Source: Bactrocera neohumeralis
Lineage: Eukaryota; Arthropoda; Insecta; Diptera; Tephritidae
Assembly (NCBI RefSeq): GCF_024586455.1
Contig: NW_026089623.1
Coordinates: 372,001-436,000, forward strand
Direction: 5' to 3'
DNA length: 64,000 nucleotides
Shown here one piece after another: positions 46,251 to 57,369 of the stretch. Position numbers and translations under genes: made by a program. The stretch's first letter is position 1; each line of letters opens with the position of its first letter. The notes below the pieces were generated by a model. That model worked only from the letters and a program-made list of their open reading frames with translations, had not been told where the DNA came from and made no database searches.

Positions 46251-47617
46251 ATTGTCATGTCCTGGTGACTTTTTTGGTTTAAGTTCTTTTATTATTCTAA
46301 TAATTTCAGTAGGTGAAGTCTTAAAAGACTCGAGTGACTCGTTAACTGAGTTGGGTAAGCTGGACAACTCGAAGTTGTTCTTTGGGCAATTTGGTTGAAA
46401 TACCTTTTCTAGGTAATTTGCAAAACAATTAGCCTTTTCCTCGTCACTTCGAGCCCAATTTCCGCCTATGTCTCGTATAGGCATGTTGGAGTTAGTTGGT
46501 GGCTTCAGGGACTTTTGGGCTTTCCAAAGAGAATTTTGCTTGCTTGAATTTGGACTCAGCTTCTTTATATACATTTCGGTATTGGATTCTTCCTCACGTT
46601 TAAGCGCTTTTTTTAGTTTACGTGCAGCTGATTTCAATTGAAGCTGAGTGGAAGGGGAGCGACTTATCTGCCATTCACGCCTTGCACGCCTTTTTTCGTT
46701 TACAAGCTTTTCTATTTCTCTGTTAGTAATTTTTCTGGCACCAAGCGGCTTATATAGTTTTTGTTTGGTGTTGCTAAGACAGCTGCTTTAGTTATTATAT
46801 CATTGAGTTCTTCTATGCTTTCGTCGATATCTCTACCTGTATTTATTTTGTACTCAACATTAATGTGGCTACTCACGTATTTTTTATATTTTAGCCAATT
46901 CGTTTTATAAGAAGTCAAACCTACTTTTGGATTAACGAATATAGGTTGTTCACATAACTTTATTAGTACAGGAGAGTGATCAGAAGATAGATCAGTACTT
47001 GTATCAGCTGTTATAAGCGATTTATCTATATTTTTGATTACAGCAAAATCAATTAAATCTGGTATTTTTTTACGATCACTAGGCCAATATGTCGGCTTAC
47101 CAGGAGATATTATGTCAAGGTTATTGTGCCTATTTATAATAGTGTGATACAGCTGTCGTCCTTTCGGATTAATTAGCCGTGAGCCCCAATACGTGTGCTT
47201 TGCATTGTAATCTCCACCTGCTATAAATCTATGGCCTAGTGTTCCAAAAAAGTCTTTGAATTGGATGTCTGTAATTTTAAACCGAGGCGGGCAGTATATG
47301 GCCGTCAGATTTAAGTCCCCGCAGCGATTTTTAATAGTTATTGTTGTAGCTTGTAATTGCGCGGTGGCATAAGATTCTGATGTGTGGTGATTTAACCGTT
47401 TTCTAACCAACACTGCTGTTCCTCCATGTGCCTTTCCATCTGGGTGGTTTGTAACATAGAGTCTAAATCCCGGTATAAAGAAATTGTTTTTGTTCGTAAG
47501 ATGAGTTTCTGACAATAGCATTACATCGATACTTTTTTCATCCAGAAATCTAATGAGTTCCAATTTATGTTGGTTAACACCGTTAGCATTCCATAAACAA
47601 ATGTTCAATACACTCAT
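46250..47617 (-). pseudogene. Element D ORF2: endonuclease and linker
   Basis: ATG at 47617 overlaps the ORF1 stop (ATGA). Apurinic endonuclease: CLWNANGVNQHKLELIRFL, LLSETHLT, GGTAVLVRKRL, GGDYNAKHTYWGS, DLIDFAV and DLSSDHSPVLIKL, all catalytic boxes present. A frameshift near 46740 separates it from the linker frame (NREIEKLVNEKRRARREWQ ... KSPGHD). Confidence 0.92.
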
Positions 47618-48650
47618 TTTTTACTTAAAAAAGTTTGCAACATTTGGTTTTGTGATTTGATTACCTCTTGAATCATATTTTGCATTGAAGCCATAAATTG
47701 TGTCATACATTGGGTGAGGTTTAAAATCATAGTTTCAACGCTTCCATTTGGTTGGTTTTGGGGCAATTGCATTTGTGTAGTATTGCCTTTCACCACGTTT
47801 GCATAACTCCCTTGTGTAGCATTGTCCTTAAGATTTACTGGTTTTGAAATTTGGACGGGGATTTTAATATTTTCATTAGATGGAATATTCATCATTTGGT
47901 TACGACGTGCTTGGATGCCCTGTGACAACTTCGATTTTAAATCTTTGTATACAGGGCAACCCCTGTAGTTAGCAGTGTGATTTCCTCCACAATTGCTGCA
48001 TTTTTTATTTAAATCCTCTTTTTTAAGAGTACATTTTGAAGTTGGATGTAGATCACCACATACTACACATACACTTCGTAGAGTGCAATATGCTTTCGTG
48101 TGTCCATACTCTTGGCAGTTTGTACATTGTACTGGACCATTTCTCTTGTGTGGTTCCTCAACGGTGATTCTGCGATGGAGAAGATATTTTAAATTGTAAA
48201 TCGGGTGTATTTCATTTTTCTTTAATTTGTTGGAATCTGGCATCAATTCTATTTTGAACATTGGTTGTGGGACTTTGTTCTTGTTAAAAATATTTACTAC
48301 TGATTTAATGCTAAAACCACCTTCTTCTAGTGCTTCTCTAACATCGTTAGAGTCTACCGAAGACTCTATACCTTTTATGACAACAACTAGGCCTTTTGAG
48401 CTCTTCAGTTGGTAAGAGTAGTAATTCTTGTTATCATTTGATAGGAATTTTACAATTTCCATGAAACTTTTTTCAGTGTATGTTTGAATTTTTGTTTCAT
48501 CTATGTTACCTTTTTTCAAAGGCACAATGTGGAAATTGTTTGTGCCTATTATATTGCTCATTTTTGAAACAAGCGTATTTGAGCTACGCTCACGCAAATA
48601 GATTGGAGGGGGTTTGGCATTCACGACCGTGGTGGTACCCTTTGCTTCGT
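47614..48650 (-). pseudogene. Element D ORF1 (Jockey gag-like), 5'-truncated
   Basis: Nucleic-acid-binding ORF1 protein. Central domain (FHIVPLKKGNIDETKIQTY ... VVVIKGIESSVDSNDVREAL), then three Cys/His zinc knuckles CTNCQEYGHTKAYC, CVVCGDLHPTSKC and CSNCGGNHTANYRGC at about 48140-47960. Ends TGA at 47616-47614. The N-terminus is lost at 48650; open frame beyond that point is element A sequence. Confidence 0.92.
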
Positions 48651-48656
48651 CTGTCC

Positions 48657-50095
48657 TGGAAAATAAATATAGAAAAACGAATAAACAAAGCATACATGGC
48701 CTACTATACTTGTAAGAGAATTGTCAACAAGAATTGGGGCCTCAAACCAAGTATAATCATGTGGATGTATACAGCTGTCATAAGATCTATACTTACATGT
48801 GGAGCTTTGGTATGGTGGCCAGCGCTAAACAAACAATGCAACATAAAAAAAATAAATGGTATACAAAGAGCAGCATGTGCGGGTGTTACTGGTACATGGT
48901 GTCCGACTGATGCGCTCAATGTTATCCTGCATCAACTACCAATAGACATTTTTATTCACAAAACAGCAGCTATTGCGGCGATAAGAATAAAAGAATTGGG
49001 AGGTTGGAATCAGCAAAACTACGGACATAGTGTAATCCTAAACAAGCTCACCATTAATAAATCAGACTACATTCTCCCAAAGCTGGATTTCAATAGACAC
49101 TTCCAGGTGAGGATACCATCTAGACGAGAATGGAGAAGAGGTTCAATAGGAGAGGAGGATACCATCTCAGTCTACACCGACGGGTCCAAAATGGACTGCG
49201 GAGTAGGCACGGGGGTGTTCTCCGCTGATCTAGGCATATCTCTCTCTATACGTCTACCGAACACGGCTAGCATCTTCCAAGCAGAAGTACTAGGCATAGA
49301 AAAAGCCTGCGAAGCTCTATTAGAAAACCACGGGAATATAAATAAAGCAACTATATTTACGGATAGCCAGGCGGCGCTCCTGGCCTCACCCATGACAAAT
49401 TCCAGCATAGTTAACAACTGCAAGAGAGCACTAAGCTCAATAAAAGACAAGCTCCAACTAAACTTGATCTGGGTTCCCGGCCACAGGAACATTTTCGGTA
49501 ACGAAAAAGCAGACGAGTTGGCAAAGACAGGAGCTTTCCTCAACGAATCCGAGGCGGAGCTAACACCAAGCCCGCTAGGATCGATCAAAGGAGAGATCAA
49601 TAGACAATTTCAACAAGTTGCAAATAACAGGTGGAAAAACATTACAAAATGCGTCATAACTAAACAATTATGGCCAACATATGACATGAAAAGAACCAAC
49701 GACTTACTAAATAGGTCAAGAAAAAGTATTTACAGAGTAACAGCTACCACAACAGGGCACTGGCCATTTGGGGAACACGCATCCAACATGGGTATGCCCT
49801 ACAACGACATCTGCCGTGGCTGCGGAGTAGCAGGGAACAAGGAAACAATCTTCCACTTTCTCTGCGAATGCCCAGCTCTAGCACAGATTCGACACAAAAC
49901 ACTTGGAATTCATCAAGCACCAAACCTTGGATGGATTTCCACTAAAAGCATATCGGACATAAGTAGTTTCATCGAAACCTCAAAATGGTTTGAGAGAGGA
50001 AGTGAAACGTAATAGCAGATACAGGAGTTTCAACGAACGGTGTATCAAAATGGCACATCAAGTGGTAAGGCTGCACTCCTACCTACCTACCTACC
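48657..50095 (+). pseudogene. Element A, part 3: RT C-terminus, RNase H, tail
   Basis: Resumes with KINIEKRINKAYMAYYTCKR and is open to the TAA at 50010-50012. RNase H1 domain intact by eye: VYTDGSKMDCG (Asp), FQAEVLGIEKAC (Glu), IFTDSQAALLA (Asp), VPGHRNIFGNEKADELAKTG (His, Asp). A Cys-rich C-terminus CRGCGVAGNKETIFHFLCECP follows. The element probably ends with CCTA repeats at about 50082-50095. An apparent N-terminal extension from 48480 is antisense of element D. Confidence 0.9.
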
Positions 50096-50252
50096 GTACT
50101 TCATATCAAGTTTCATTGTGTAAACTTTTGATGGTAGGCCCAACCTTCCAAGAAGAATTGTACTCAACTCTTCTTCGTTTTCGTTTACACAAGTACGCTT
50201 TAACGGCAGACATTACTAAAATGTACTGCCAAATAATGGAAATATTTTGAAA
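50096..50252 (+). pseudogene. BEL/Pao reverse transcriptase fragment
   Basis: Short open stretch LLMVGPTFQEELYSTLLRFR and HKYALTADITKMYCQI, the motif-A region of BEL/Pao RT (DITKMY in place of the usual DVEKMY). It probably continues the plus-strand element seen at 37510-39709, with element A inserted between. Homology ends at about 50252 where minus-strand BEL sequence begins. Confidence 0.78.
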
Positions 50253-51831
50253 TATTTTTAACTTGTGTAGTCAAATAATTTATTTTTTCAGTGACTGGGC
50301 CACTTAAAATCCACCCAAAGATTGTATTTAGATTTTTTCTATACCTTCAACGATTATTTGAAGTATTAAATCACTGTCTAATAATATGTCGATTTGTGAT
50401 GGGGTATGGCAGTTGGGTTCTGCTGGTTTCCCACTGTTTTTATTTACATCACAACTTGAAAGTAAATTTGTGAGTTGCGGTAGAGCGATGGCTTCTGCAT
50501 CTATTCTTATATCTGCGTTTGGAGAGACTATGGTGATTGGGCAAATTTTATTTGAATTTTGTAAGTTCAAGCACCCATTCCTGAAATTTGAAAATTGGAA
50601 TTTTTTGACTGGCAATTTTAGCCGATTTGAGCCTTTGATGATATAAAGGATCTCTGAGAGCCTAACCCGGTGGTTTTATGAAATGTTTTTTCTTCATATT
50701 TTGAAAATGTTTGAAACATTTTTTGTAAACTTCTCGCAAGATCTTATATTATGACTTCCTTTACAAATATCGCATAATGATTGCCAATGACTTGTTTGAT
50801 TTGACACGGATGGTTCGCTTCTATTAACGTGTCTATTATATTGTATATTATTTCTGGCTTGAGGTTTAAACAAGTTTTTATTCGAGTCATTTGAATTATT
50901 TTTTGGCTTTACTATTTTTTTGTCTACTCGCTCAGCTATTTCGTACTGAGTTGTTAAGAGTTCTTTCATTTGATTCCACTTTGGCGATTTCTTTCTTGCC
51001 ACTAGTGATTACTCCCATCGTAGCAAAGCAGCACCAGACAGTGTTGCTGGACAAATATTTACTAAAATAGGGTCCCACGATTCTGTAGAAATGTTTTGTG
51101 TTTCTAACACAGATAAACAATTAGTCACTGTCGAGTATAGTTTTTGACATTTTTGGCTGGTTTCTTGTTGAATTTTTGGTTCATTAAATTCATTAAAATT
51201 GTTGTTTGGTTATCCACCAATACTCTTTCATTTTCGTATTTTTCAACTAGTGCTTCGCAAGCCAGATTAAATTTTTCGTCTTTTAAAGCGAAGCGCTTGA
51301 TGATACTGCCTTCTTTCCCTTTTGTTTTGTACCTGAGATGGTACAACTTTCGTGCTCGTGAAAGTTTAGGATGGTTTATGTATACAGCAGTAAACATGTC
51401 CCTGAAGGACGGTAATTGATCATAATATCCGTGAAGAACTTCAGTATCACAAGCTGGTACTTTCAAGAATATACCTGTATCTAGGTCTTCTTTTTGAGTT
51501 GTAACTACTCTCGGGGGACGAGAAGCTTTCGTGTTTTCTGGGAGTTCAGCGTTGTCAGTATTCATCACTGTATCGTACGCTGTCAGAAGGCGTGCCCATA
51601 TGCTATCTATGCTTTGAATTTTTAAATTTAGAACGGATTCTGTGTTGTCATTAATAGAAGAAGCCGAAAATCGTGTTCATTATCTAATAAAACTCACTTT
51701 CAATTATGAACCTTGACACTGCATTATCTTTGGTTATTTTTTGTTTGGCACCCTGCTTTGAGCTTGTACCTTCTGCAGGTGTGCTTTTTGATTTATCATC
51801 ATCAGCTATTTTTTGAATTTCCAATAATGGA
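50253..51831 (-). pseudogene. Second BEL/Pao element: gag, zinc knuckle, protease (minus strand)
   Basis: Read leftwards. Gag at about 51620-51125 has FLKVPACDTEVLHGYYDQLP, SFRDMFTAVYINHPKLSRAR and EALVEKYENERVLVDNQ. A shifted frame has the zinc knuckle CDICKGSHNIRSCEKF (about 50780-50730). The protease end at 50615-50328 has PSQIDILLDSDLILQIIVEG, then FGWILSGPVTEKINYLTTQV in a third frame to about 50253. The 5' end is cut at 51831 by the RTE insertion; what follows at 55104 is not recognisable gag. Confidence 0.85.
51823..51831. repeat. Target-site duplication of full-length RTE, left copy
   Basis: AATAATGGA here versus AATAATTGA at 55095-55103, one mismatch. Confidence 0.6.
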
Positions 51832-54800
51832 GGATGGAGTCATGTGTAGAAGTTCACGTAAGTGAGGAAAGTTCTCTGATCGCCATTCACTTGGGAGTGG
51901 CCAGAAACGATTCTTTTACACATGGCTCAAGCAGCTCACTACTTCCGGTCTTTGACCAAGTATCCTCTGGGTAGCCTAAGAACATCCGTTCGAAGGCGAG
52001 CTAAAGTGAGAAGGCGAAACATTCCCTACAAGGGTTGTGCGCTGGGTTTGGGACCCGCCACGTAAAAAACACCCCCAGTGAAGAGCTACAACCAGCCTCG
52101 GATGAGAGACCCCCCTTTTGATGACGACCATGGCAAACGAAATAAGGACTACGAATTGAGGGCATGCACCTGGAATGTCCGGTCCCTTAATTGGGAAGGT
52201 GCCGCTGCCCAGCTGGTTGATGTCCTCGTAAAGACAAAGGCTGACATCACCGCCGTCCAAGAAATGCGATGGACGGGACAAGGACAGAGACGAGTAGGTC
52301 CTTGTGACATTTACTACAGTGGCCATATAAAGGAGCGCAAGTTTGGTGTAGGATTCGTGGTGGGAGAGAGACTCCGTCGCCGAGTACTATCATTCACTGC
52401 GGGGAATGAACGTCTAGCCACAATCCGCATCAAAGCGAGGTTCTTCAACATATCGCTGATTTGCGCCCACGCCCCGACGGAAGAGAAGGACGATGTGACC
52501 AAAGATGCCTTCTATGAGCGCTTGGAGCGCGCTTATGAGAGCTGCCCCCGCCACGATGTCAGAATCGTGCTTGGCGACTTTAACGCCAGGGTGGGCAAAG
52601 AAGGTATATTTGGCACTACGGTCGGTAAATTCAGCCTCCACGACGAAACATCCCCAAATGGGTTGAGGCTGATTGACTTCGCCGGGGCCCGAAATATGGT
52701 TATCTGTAGCACTAGATTCCAGCATAAGAAGATTCATCAAGCTACCTGGCTGTCTCCGGATCGAAAAACTACCAACCAGATCGATCATGCTGTGATAGAC
52801 GGAAGACACGTCTCCAGTGTTTTAGATGTGCGTGCGCTCCGAGGTCCTAACATCGACTCGGACCACTATCTTGTTGCAGCTAAGATTCGCACCCGCCTCT
52901 GTGCAGCAAAAAACGCGCGCCACCAAACACAAGGAAGGTTCGACGTCGAGAAGCTGCAATCACAACAGACAGCCGAACGATTTTCTACTCGGCTTGCACT
53001 CCTGCTCTCTGAGAGCACTCGTCAACAACTCGGTATAAGGGAACTGTGGGACGGCATTTCAAACTCCTTACGTACAGCTGCAACCGAAACCATTGGTTTT
53101 CGGAAAGTGCAAAAGAACAGCTGGTACGACGAGGAGTGCCGTGTCGCAGCGGAGAGAAAACAGGCTGCCTACCTCGCAACGTTACGATCGACCACTACAC
53201 GTGCGGGATGGGATAGATACCGAGAGTTGAAGAGGGAAGCGAGACGCATTTGTAGACAGAAGAAGAAAGAGGCTGAAATGCGTGAGTACGAAGAGCTTGA
53301 TAAGCTGGCCGACAGGGGTAATGCTCGAAAATTCTACGAAAAAATGCGGCGGCTTACGGAAGGTTTCAAGACCGGAGCGTATTCCTGTAGAACCCCCAAA
53401 GGTGATCTAGTCACTGATGCCCAGAGCATACTTAAATTATGGAGGGAACACTTCTCCAGCCTGCTGAATGGCAGTGAACGCACAACACCAGGAGAAGGAG
53501 AACCCGATTCCCCAATCGATGACGATGGAGCAGACGTTCCATTACCAGACCATGAAGAAGTTCGAATAGCAATTGCCCGCCTGAAGAACAACAAAGCGGC
53601 AGGGGCCGACGGATTGCCGGCCGAGCTATTCAAACACGGCGGCGAAGAACTGATAAGGTGCATGCATCAGCTTCTTTGTAAAATATGGTCGGACGAAAGC
53701 ATGCCCAACGATTGGAATTTAAGTGTGCTATGCCCAATCCATAAAAAAGGAGACCCCACAATCTGCGCCAACTACCGTGGGATTAGCCTCCTCAACATCG
53801 CATATAAGGTTCTATCGAGCGTATTGTGTGAAAGATTAAAGCCCACCGTCAACAAACTGATTGGACCTTATCAGTGTGGCTTCAGACCTGGCAAATCAAC
53901 AACCGACCAGATATTCACCATGCGCCAAATCTTGGAAAAGACCCGTGAAAGGAGAATCGACACACACCACCTCTTCGTCGATTTCAAAGCTGCTTTCGAC
54001 AGCACGAAAAGGAGCTGCCTTTATGCCGCGATGTCTGAATTTGGTATCCCCGCAAAACTAATACGGCTGTGTAAACTGACGTTGAGTAACACCAAAAGCT
54101 CCGTCAGGATCGGGAAGGACCTCTCCGAGCCGTTCGATACCAAACGAGGTTTCAGACAAGGCGATTCCCTATCGTGCGACTTTTTCAACCTGCTTTTGGA
54201 GAAAGTAGTTCGAGCCGCAGAACTAAATAGAGAAGGTACCATCTTCTATAAGAGTGTACAGCTGTTGGCGTATGCCGATGATATTGATATCATCGGCCTC
54301 AACACCCGCGCCGTTAGTTCTGCTTTCTCCAGGCTGGACAAGGAAGCACAGAAAATGGGTCTGGCAGTGAACGAGGGCAAGACGAAATATCTCCTGTCAT
54401 CAAACAAACAGTCGTCGCATTCGCGACTTGGCACTCACGTCACTGTTGACAGTCATAACTTTGAAGTCGTAGATAATTTCGTCTATCTTGGAACCAGCGT
54501 AAACACCACCAACAATGTCAGCCTAGAAATCCAACGCAGGATAACTCTTGCCAACAGGTGCTACTTCGGACTGAGTAGGCAATTGAGAAGCAAAGTCCTC
54601 TCTCGACAAACAAAAACCAAACTCTATAAGTCACTCATAATTCCCGTCCTGCTGTATGGTGCAGAGTCTTGGACGATGTCAACAACGGATGAGTCGACGT
54701 TGCGAGTTTTCGAGAGAAAAGTTCTGCGAAAGATTTATGGTCCTTTGCGCGTTAGCCACGGCGAATACCGCATTCGATGGAACGATGAGCTGTACGAGAT

Positions 54801-55094
54801 ATACGACGACATCGACATAGTTCAGCGAATTAAAAGACAGCGGCTACGCTGGCTAGGTCATGTTGTCCGGATGGACGAAAACACTCCAGCTCTGAAAATA
54901 TTCGACGCAGTACCCGCCGGGGGAAGCAGAGGAAGAGGAAGACCTCCACTCCGTTGGAAGGACCAAGTGGAGAAGGACCTGGCTTCGCTTGGAATATCCA
55001 ATTGGCGCCACGTAGCGAAAAGAAGAAACGACTGGCGCGCTGTTGTTAACTCGGCTATAATCGCGTAAGCGGTGTCTACGCCAATTAAGAAGAG
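51832..55094 (+). mobile_element. RTE-clade LINE, full length
   Basis: Starts GGATGGAGTCATGTGTAGAA, the same 5' end as the 21382 copy, and ends GTGTCTACGCCAATTAAGAA plus GAG. A 270-bp leader precedes one long ORF. Near-identical 9-bp flanks suggest a recent insertion into the minus-strand BEL gag. Confidence 0.92.
52102..55068 (+). CDS. RTE ORF2-type protein: endonuclease and reverse transcriptase, intact frame
   Basis: Single frame of 988 codons from ATG 52102, open for 996 codons if the GTG at 52078 is counted. Apurinic endonuclease at residues about 20-250 (ACTWNVRSLN, TAVQEMRWTG, LGDFNARVG, SDHYLVAAKIR). RT at about 480-800: GADGLPAELFKHGG, NYRGISLLNIAYKVLS, CGFRPGKSTTDQIF, LFVDFKAAFDS, GFRQGDSLSC and LLAYADDIDIIG. 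A C-terminal domain follows (WLGHVVRMDENTPA...RGRGRPPLRWKDQ). It nicks DNA and primes reverse transcription at the nick. In the 21382 copy the codon matching 52078 is ATG, so the ancestral start has probably become GTG here. It is the only copy in the window with all catalytic motifs in one frame. Confidence 0.93.
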   Translation: MRDPPFDDDHGKRNKDYELRACTWNVRSLNWEGAAAQLVDVLVKTKADITAVQEMRWTGQGQRRVGPCDIYYSGHIKERKFGVGFVVGERLRRRVLSFTAGNERLATIRIKARFFNISLICAHAPTEEKDDVTKDAFYERLERAYESCPRHDVRIVLGDFNARVGKEGIFGTTVGKFSLHDETSPNGLRLIDFAGARNMVICSTRFQHKKIHQATWLSPDRKTTNQIDHAVIDGRHVSSVLDVRALRGPNIDSDHYLVAAKIRTRLCAAKNARHQTQGRFDVEKLQSQQTAERFSTRLALLLSESTRQQLGIRELWDGISNSLRTAATETIGFRKVQKNSWYDEECRVAAERKQAAYLATLRSTTTRAGWDRYRELKREARRICRQKKKEAEMREYEELDKLADRGNARKFYEKMRRLTEGFKTGAYSCRTPKGDLVTDAQSILKLWREHFSSLLNGSERTTPGEGEPDSPIDDDGADVPLPDHEEVRIAIARLKNNKAAGADGLPAELFKHGGEELIRCMHQLLCKIWSDESMPNDWNLSVLCPIHKKGDPTICANYRGISLLNIAYKVLSSVLCERLKPTVNKLIGPYQCGFRPGKSTTDQIFTMRQILEKTRERRIDTHHLFVDFKAAFDSTKRSCLYAAMSEFGIPAKLIRLCKLTLSNTKSSVRIGKDLSEPFDTKRGFRQGDSLSCDFFNLLLEKVVRAAELNREGTIFYKSVQLLAYADDIDIIGLNTRAVSSAFSRLDKEAQKMGLAVNEGKTKYLLSSNKQSSHSRLGTHVTVDSHNFEVVDNFVYLGTSVNTTNNVSLEIQRRITLANRCYFGLSRQLRSKVLSRQTKTKLYKSLIIPVLLYGAESWTMSTTDESTLRVFERKVLRKIYGPLRVSHGEYRIRWNDELYEIYDDIDIVQRIKRQRLRWLGHVVRMDENTPALKIFDAVPAGGSRGRGRPPLRWKDQVEKDLASLGISNWRHVAKRRNDWRAVVNSAIIA

Positions 55095-55103
55095 AATAAT
55101 TGA

Positions 55104-55832
55104 GGTGTTCTTGGTTTAACTTCTCAGATTGGTTTGATTTCTCAGATTGAATTTATAGAATTAAATTGGAAGCTTTGAGCATAAAAACTTTTTGGAAAAC
55201 TGTATTCGAAAATATCCAATTTCTTCAAAATAAGGCCAAAAAACTGGATTATCGACTTAGTGGATCAAAATATTCGAAAATAATACTAGAAAGCAAGTGG
55301 GGAGCATACGCCGACGTCTAGGTACAATAATAGCAACAAAATGTAGCCCAAAAATCGCTAAAACTCTTGTAATTACCTATGAATTATATAAATTATCATT
55401 GGCGTATGTAAACTTTTTTGATATGAATTAGGCGCATTTTAAGCTTTAGCATTAATTTTTTTATTTGTGTAAAAAAAAAAAAATATTTTGATATGCTATA
55501 TTTAATGTTAAATATACATATCTTGAAATGCACAGAAAAAAAAACCACAAAATTTAAACAAACAAAATTAATACAAACATGTCGTAATTTAATAGAACTA
55601 GGTGTATGTAAACTTTATTGGCCCACTGTATATACATACATTTTTAAGAACTGTATGCCGAAATACTAATAACTGTAAATGAAATATACATACATGTGTA
55701 TTTACATACAAGTACGTGCATAAAATACTTCAATCATAAATTTCAATTGATCTGGACTCACATTAATTTCCGCTAAGGGTTTTTCAGATTGATGATACTT
55801 ATGTATGCATATTTCTCTTCATTCTCGTTTTC
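55104..55832. other. Unassigned, with a Tc1-like right end
   Basis: GTGTATGTAAACTTTATTGG at 55608-55627, followed by CCCACTGTATA, resembles a Tc1-like terminus (inverse begins ACAGTGGG). GGCGTATGTAAACTTTTTTG at 55402 is a related internal motif. A short open stretch at about 55260-55320 could be a decayed transposase. The left TIR was not found. Confidence 0.4.
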
Positions 55833-56888
55833 TTTTTATACTCTCGCAACAATGTTGCTAAGGAGAGTATTATAGTTTTGTTCACATAACGGTTGTTTGT
55901 AAGTCCTAAAACTAAAAGAGTCAGATATAGGGTTATATATACCAAAGTGATCAGGGTGACGAGTAGAGTCGAAATCCGGATGTCTGTCTGTCCGTCCGTC
56001 CGTCTGTCCGTGCAAGCTGTAACTTGAGTAAAAATTGAGATATCATGATGAAACTTGGTACACGTATTCCTTGGCTCCATAGGAAGGTTAAATTCGAAGA
56101 TGGGCAAAATCGGCCAACTGCCACGCCCACAAAATGGCGGAAACCGAAAACCTATAAAGTGTCTTAACTAAGCCATAAATAAAGATATTAAAGTGAAATT
56201 TGGCATAAGGGATCGCATTAGGGAGGGGCATATTTGGAACTAATTTTTTTGGAAAAGTGGGAGTGGCCCCGCCCCCTACTAAGTTTTTTGTACGTATCTC
56301 GGAAACTACTATAGCTATGTCAACCAAACTCTACAGAGTCGTTTTCTTCAGGCATTTCCATATAGTTCAAAAATGGAAGAAATCGGATAATAACCACGCC
56401 CACCTCCCATACAAAGGTTATGTTGAAAATCACTAAAAGTGCGTTAAGGGACTAACAAAAAACGTCAGAAACACTAAATTTTACGGAAGAAATTACAGAA
56501 GGAAGCTGCACCCAGGCTTTTTTAAAAATTGAAAATGGGCGTGGCCTCGCCCACTTATGGACCAAAAACCATATCTCAGGAACTACTAGACCGATTTCAA
56601 TGAAATTCGGTATATAATATTTTCTTAACACCCTGATGACATGTACGAAATATAGGTGAAATCGGTTCACAACCACGCCTTCTTCTAATATAACGCTATT
56701 TTGAATTCCATCTGATGCCTTCTCTGTATAATATATAGTACATTAGGAACCAATGTACTAAAAACTTTACAAAAATACGGTATTTGAAAAATATGTAAAT
56801 GACGTATAATGAAATCTCGATTATCACTTTATCATGCGAGAGTGTAAAATGTTAGGTGACACCCGAACTTAGCCCTTCCTTACTTGTT
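55833..56888 (-). repeat. RepA dispersed repeat, long inverted copy
   Basis: Reverse complement of 33183-34243 over its full length with scattered differences and a few small indels. Ends are TTTTTATACTCTCGCAACAA (55833) and CCCTTCCTTACTTGTT (56873-56888). Confidence 0.85.
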
Positions 56889-57146
56889 CCCTTTTTGGTT
56901 GGTTTTTTGTGGTTTTTTTTACTTAATTTGCATTAGCTCGCGCTCGCTTTTAGATTTTAGTGAGTATTAGTTGTGTTTCGCGCCCGTTTATTATAATTTT
57001 ATTGCACTGTTAGTATGTAATTTGCAAATGCATATTTTTGTACATTTGTAATTTTGGTTTTTCTTTAATTTTTTTTTTTGTTTCTTCTAGGTGCCCTTCA
57101 AAGAGGCTCGAAGGCCCATTTGTTTAGTTAACTTATTTTTTTTTTT
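56889..57146. other. Unassigned T-rich sequence
   Basis: T-rich with an AG-terminated pyrimidine tract at about 57075-57092. No exon could be supported. Confidence 0.35.
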
Positions 57147-57369
57147 GGTTCCCCCTGATATCGGTGATATACTCACGTGCACCTTGAATGTTGAATATAA
57201 ACACAATATGCAAATTTTTCGAAAATAATGAAATGACTATGTTTCACTTTCAATAATGAATATATTTTTATCTAGCAACGTTACTTTGGCGCACATACCA
57301 ACGGCAAAAACCACGGGTCACGGGTAAATCGAAAAAGAGACCCAATCCGATCGACTAATCCTTTTCTAC
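57147..57369. repeat. Repeat pair member 2 (homologous to 29880-30230)
   Basis: Same block order as 29880-30230: GGTTCCCCCTGATATCGGTG, TGTTGAATATAAACACAATA, AATGACTATGTTTCACTTTC, AACGTTACTTTGGCGC, TAATCCTTTTCTA, with a shorter middle. Non-coding. Confidence 0.6.

Larger units (their letters stand above)
44792..48650 (-). mobile_element. Jockey-clade LINE (element D), 5'-truncated, nested in element A
   Basis: Its poly-A tail appears as T20 at 44792-44811. CTGTCC flanks it (44786-44791, 48651-48656). It is truncated inside ORF1 at 48650. ORF1 and ORF2 overlap by ATGA at 47614-47617. Two frameshifts in ORF2 are the main damage, so the insertion is relatively young compared with most neighbours. 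Confidence 0.92.

Noticed and set aside
48480..48650. N-terminal 57 codons of a 510-codon frame ending at 50012
   Set aside because: This part is antisense to Jockey ORF1 of element D; the true element A coding sequence resumes at 48651-48657.
48651..48693. Start of a 359-codon minus-strand frame (MLCLFVFLYLFSR)
   Set aside because: Lies in element A, outside the Jockey insertion; Jockey ORF1 is truncated at 48650.
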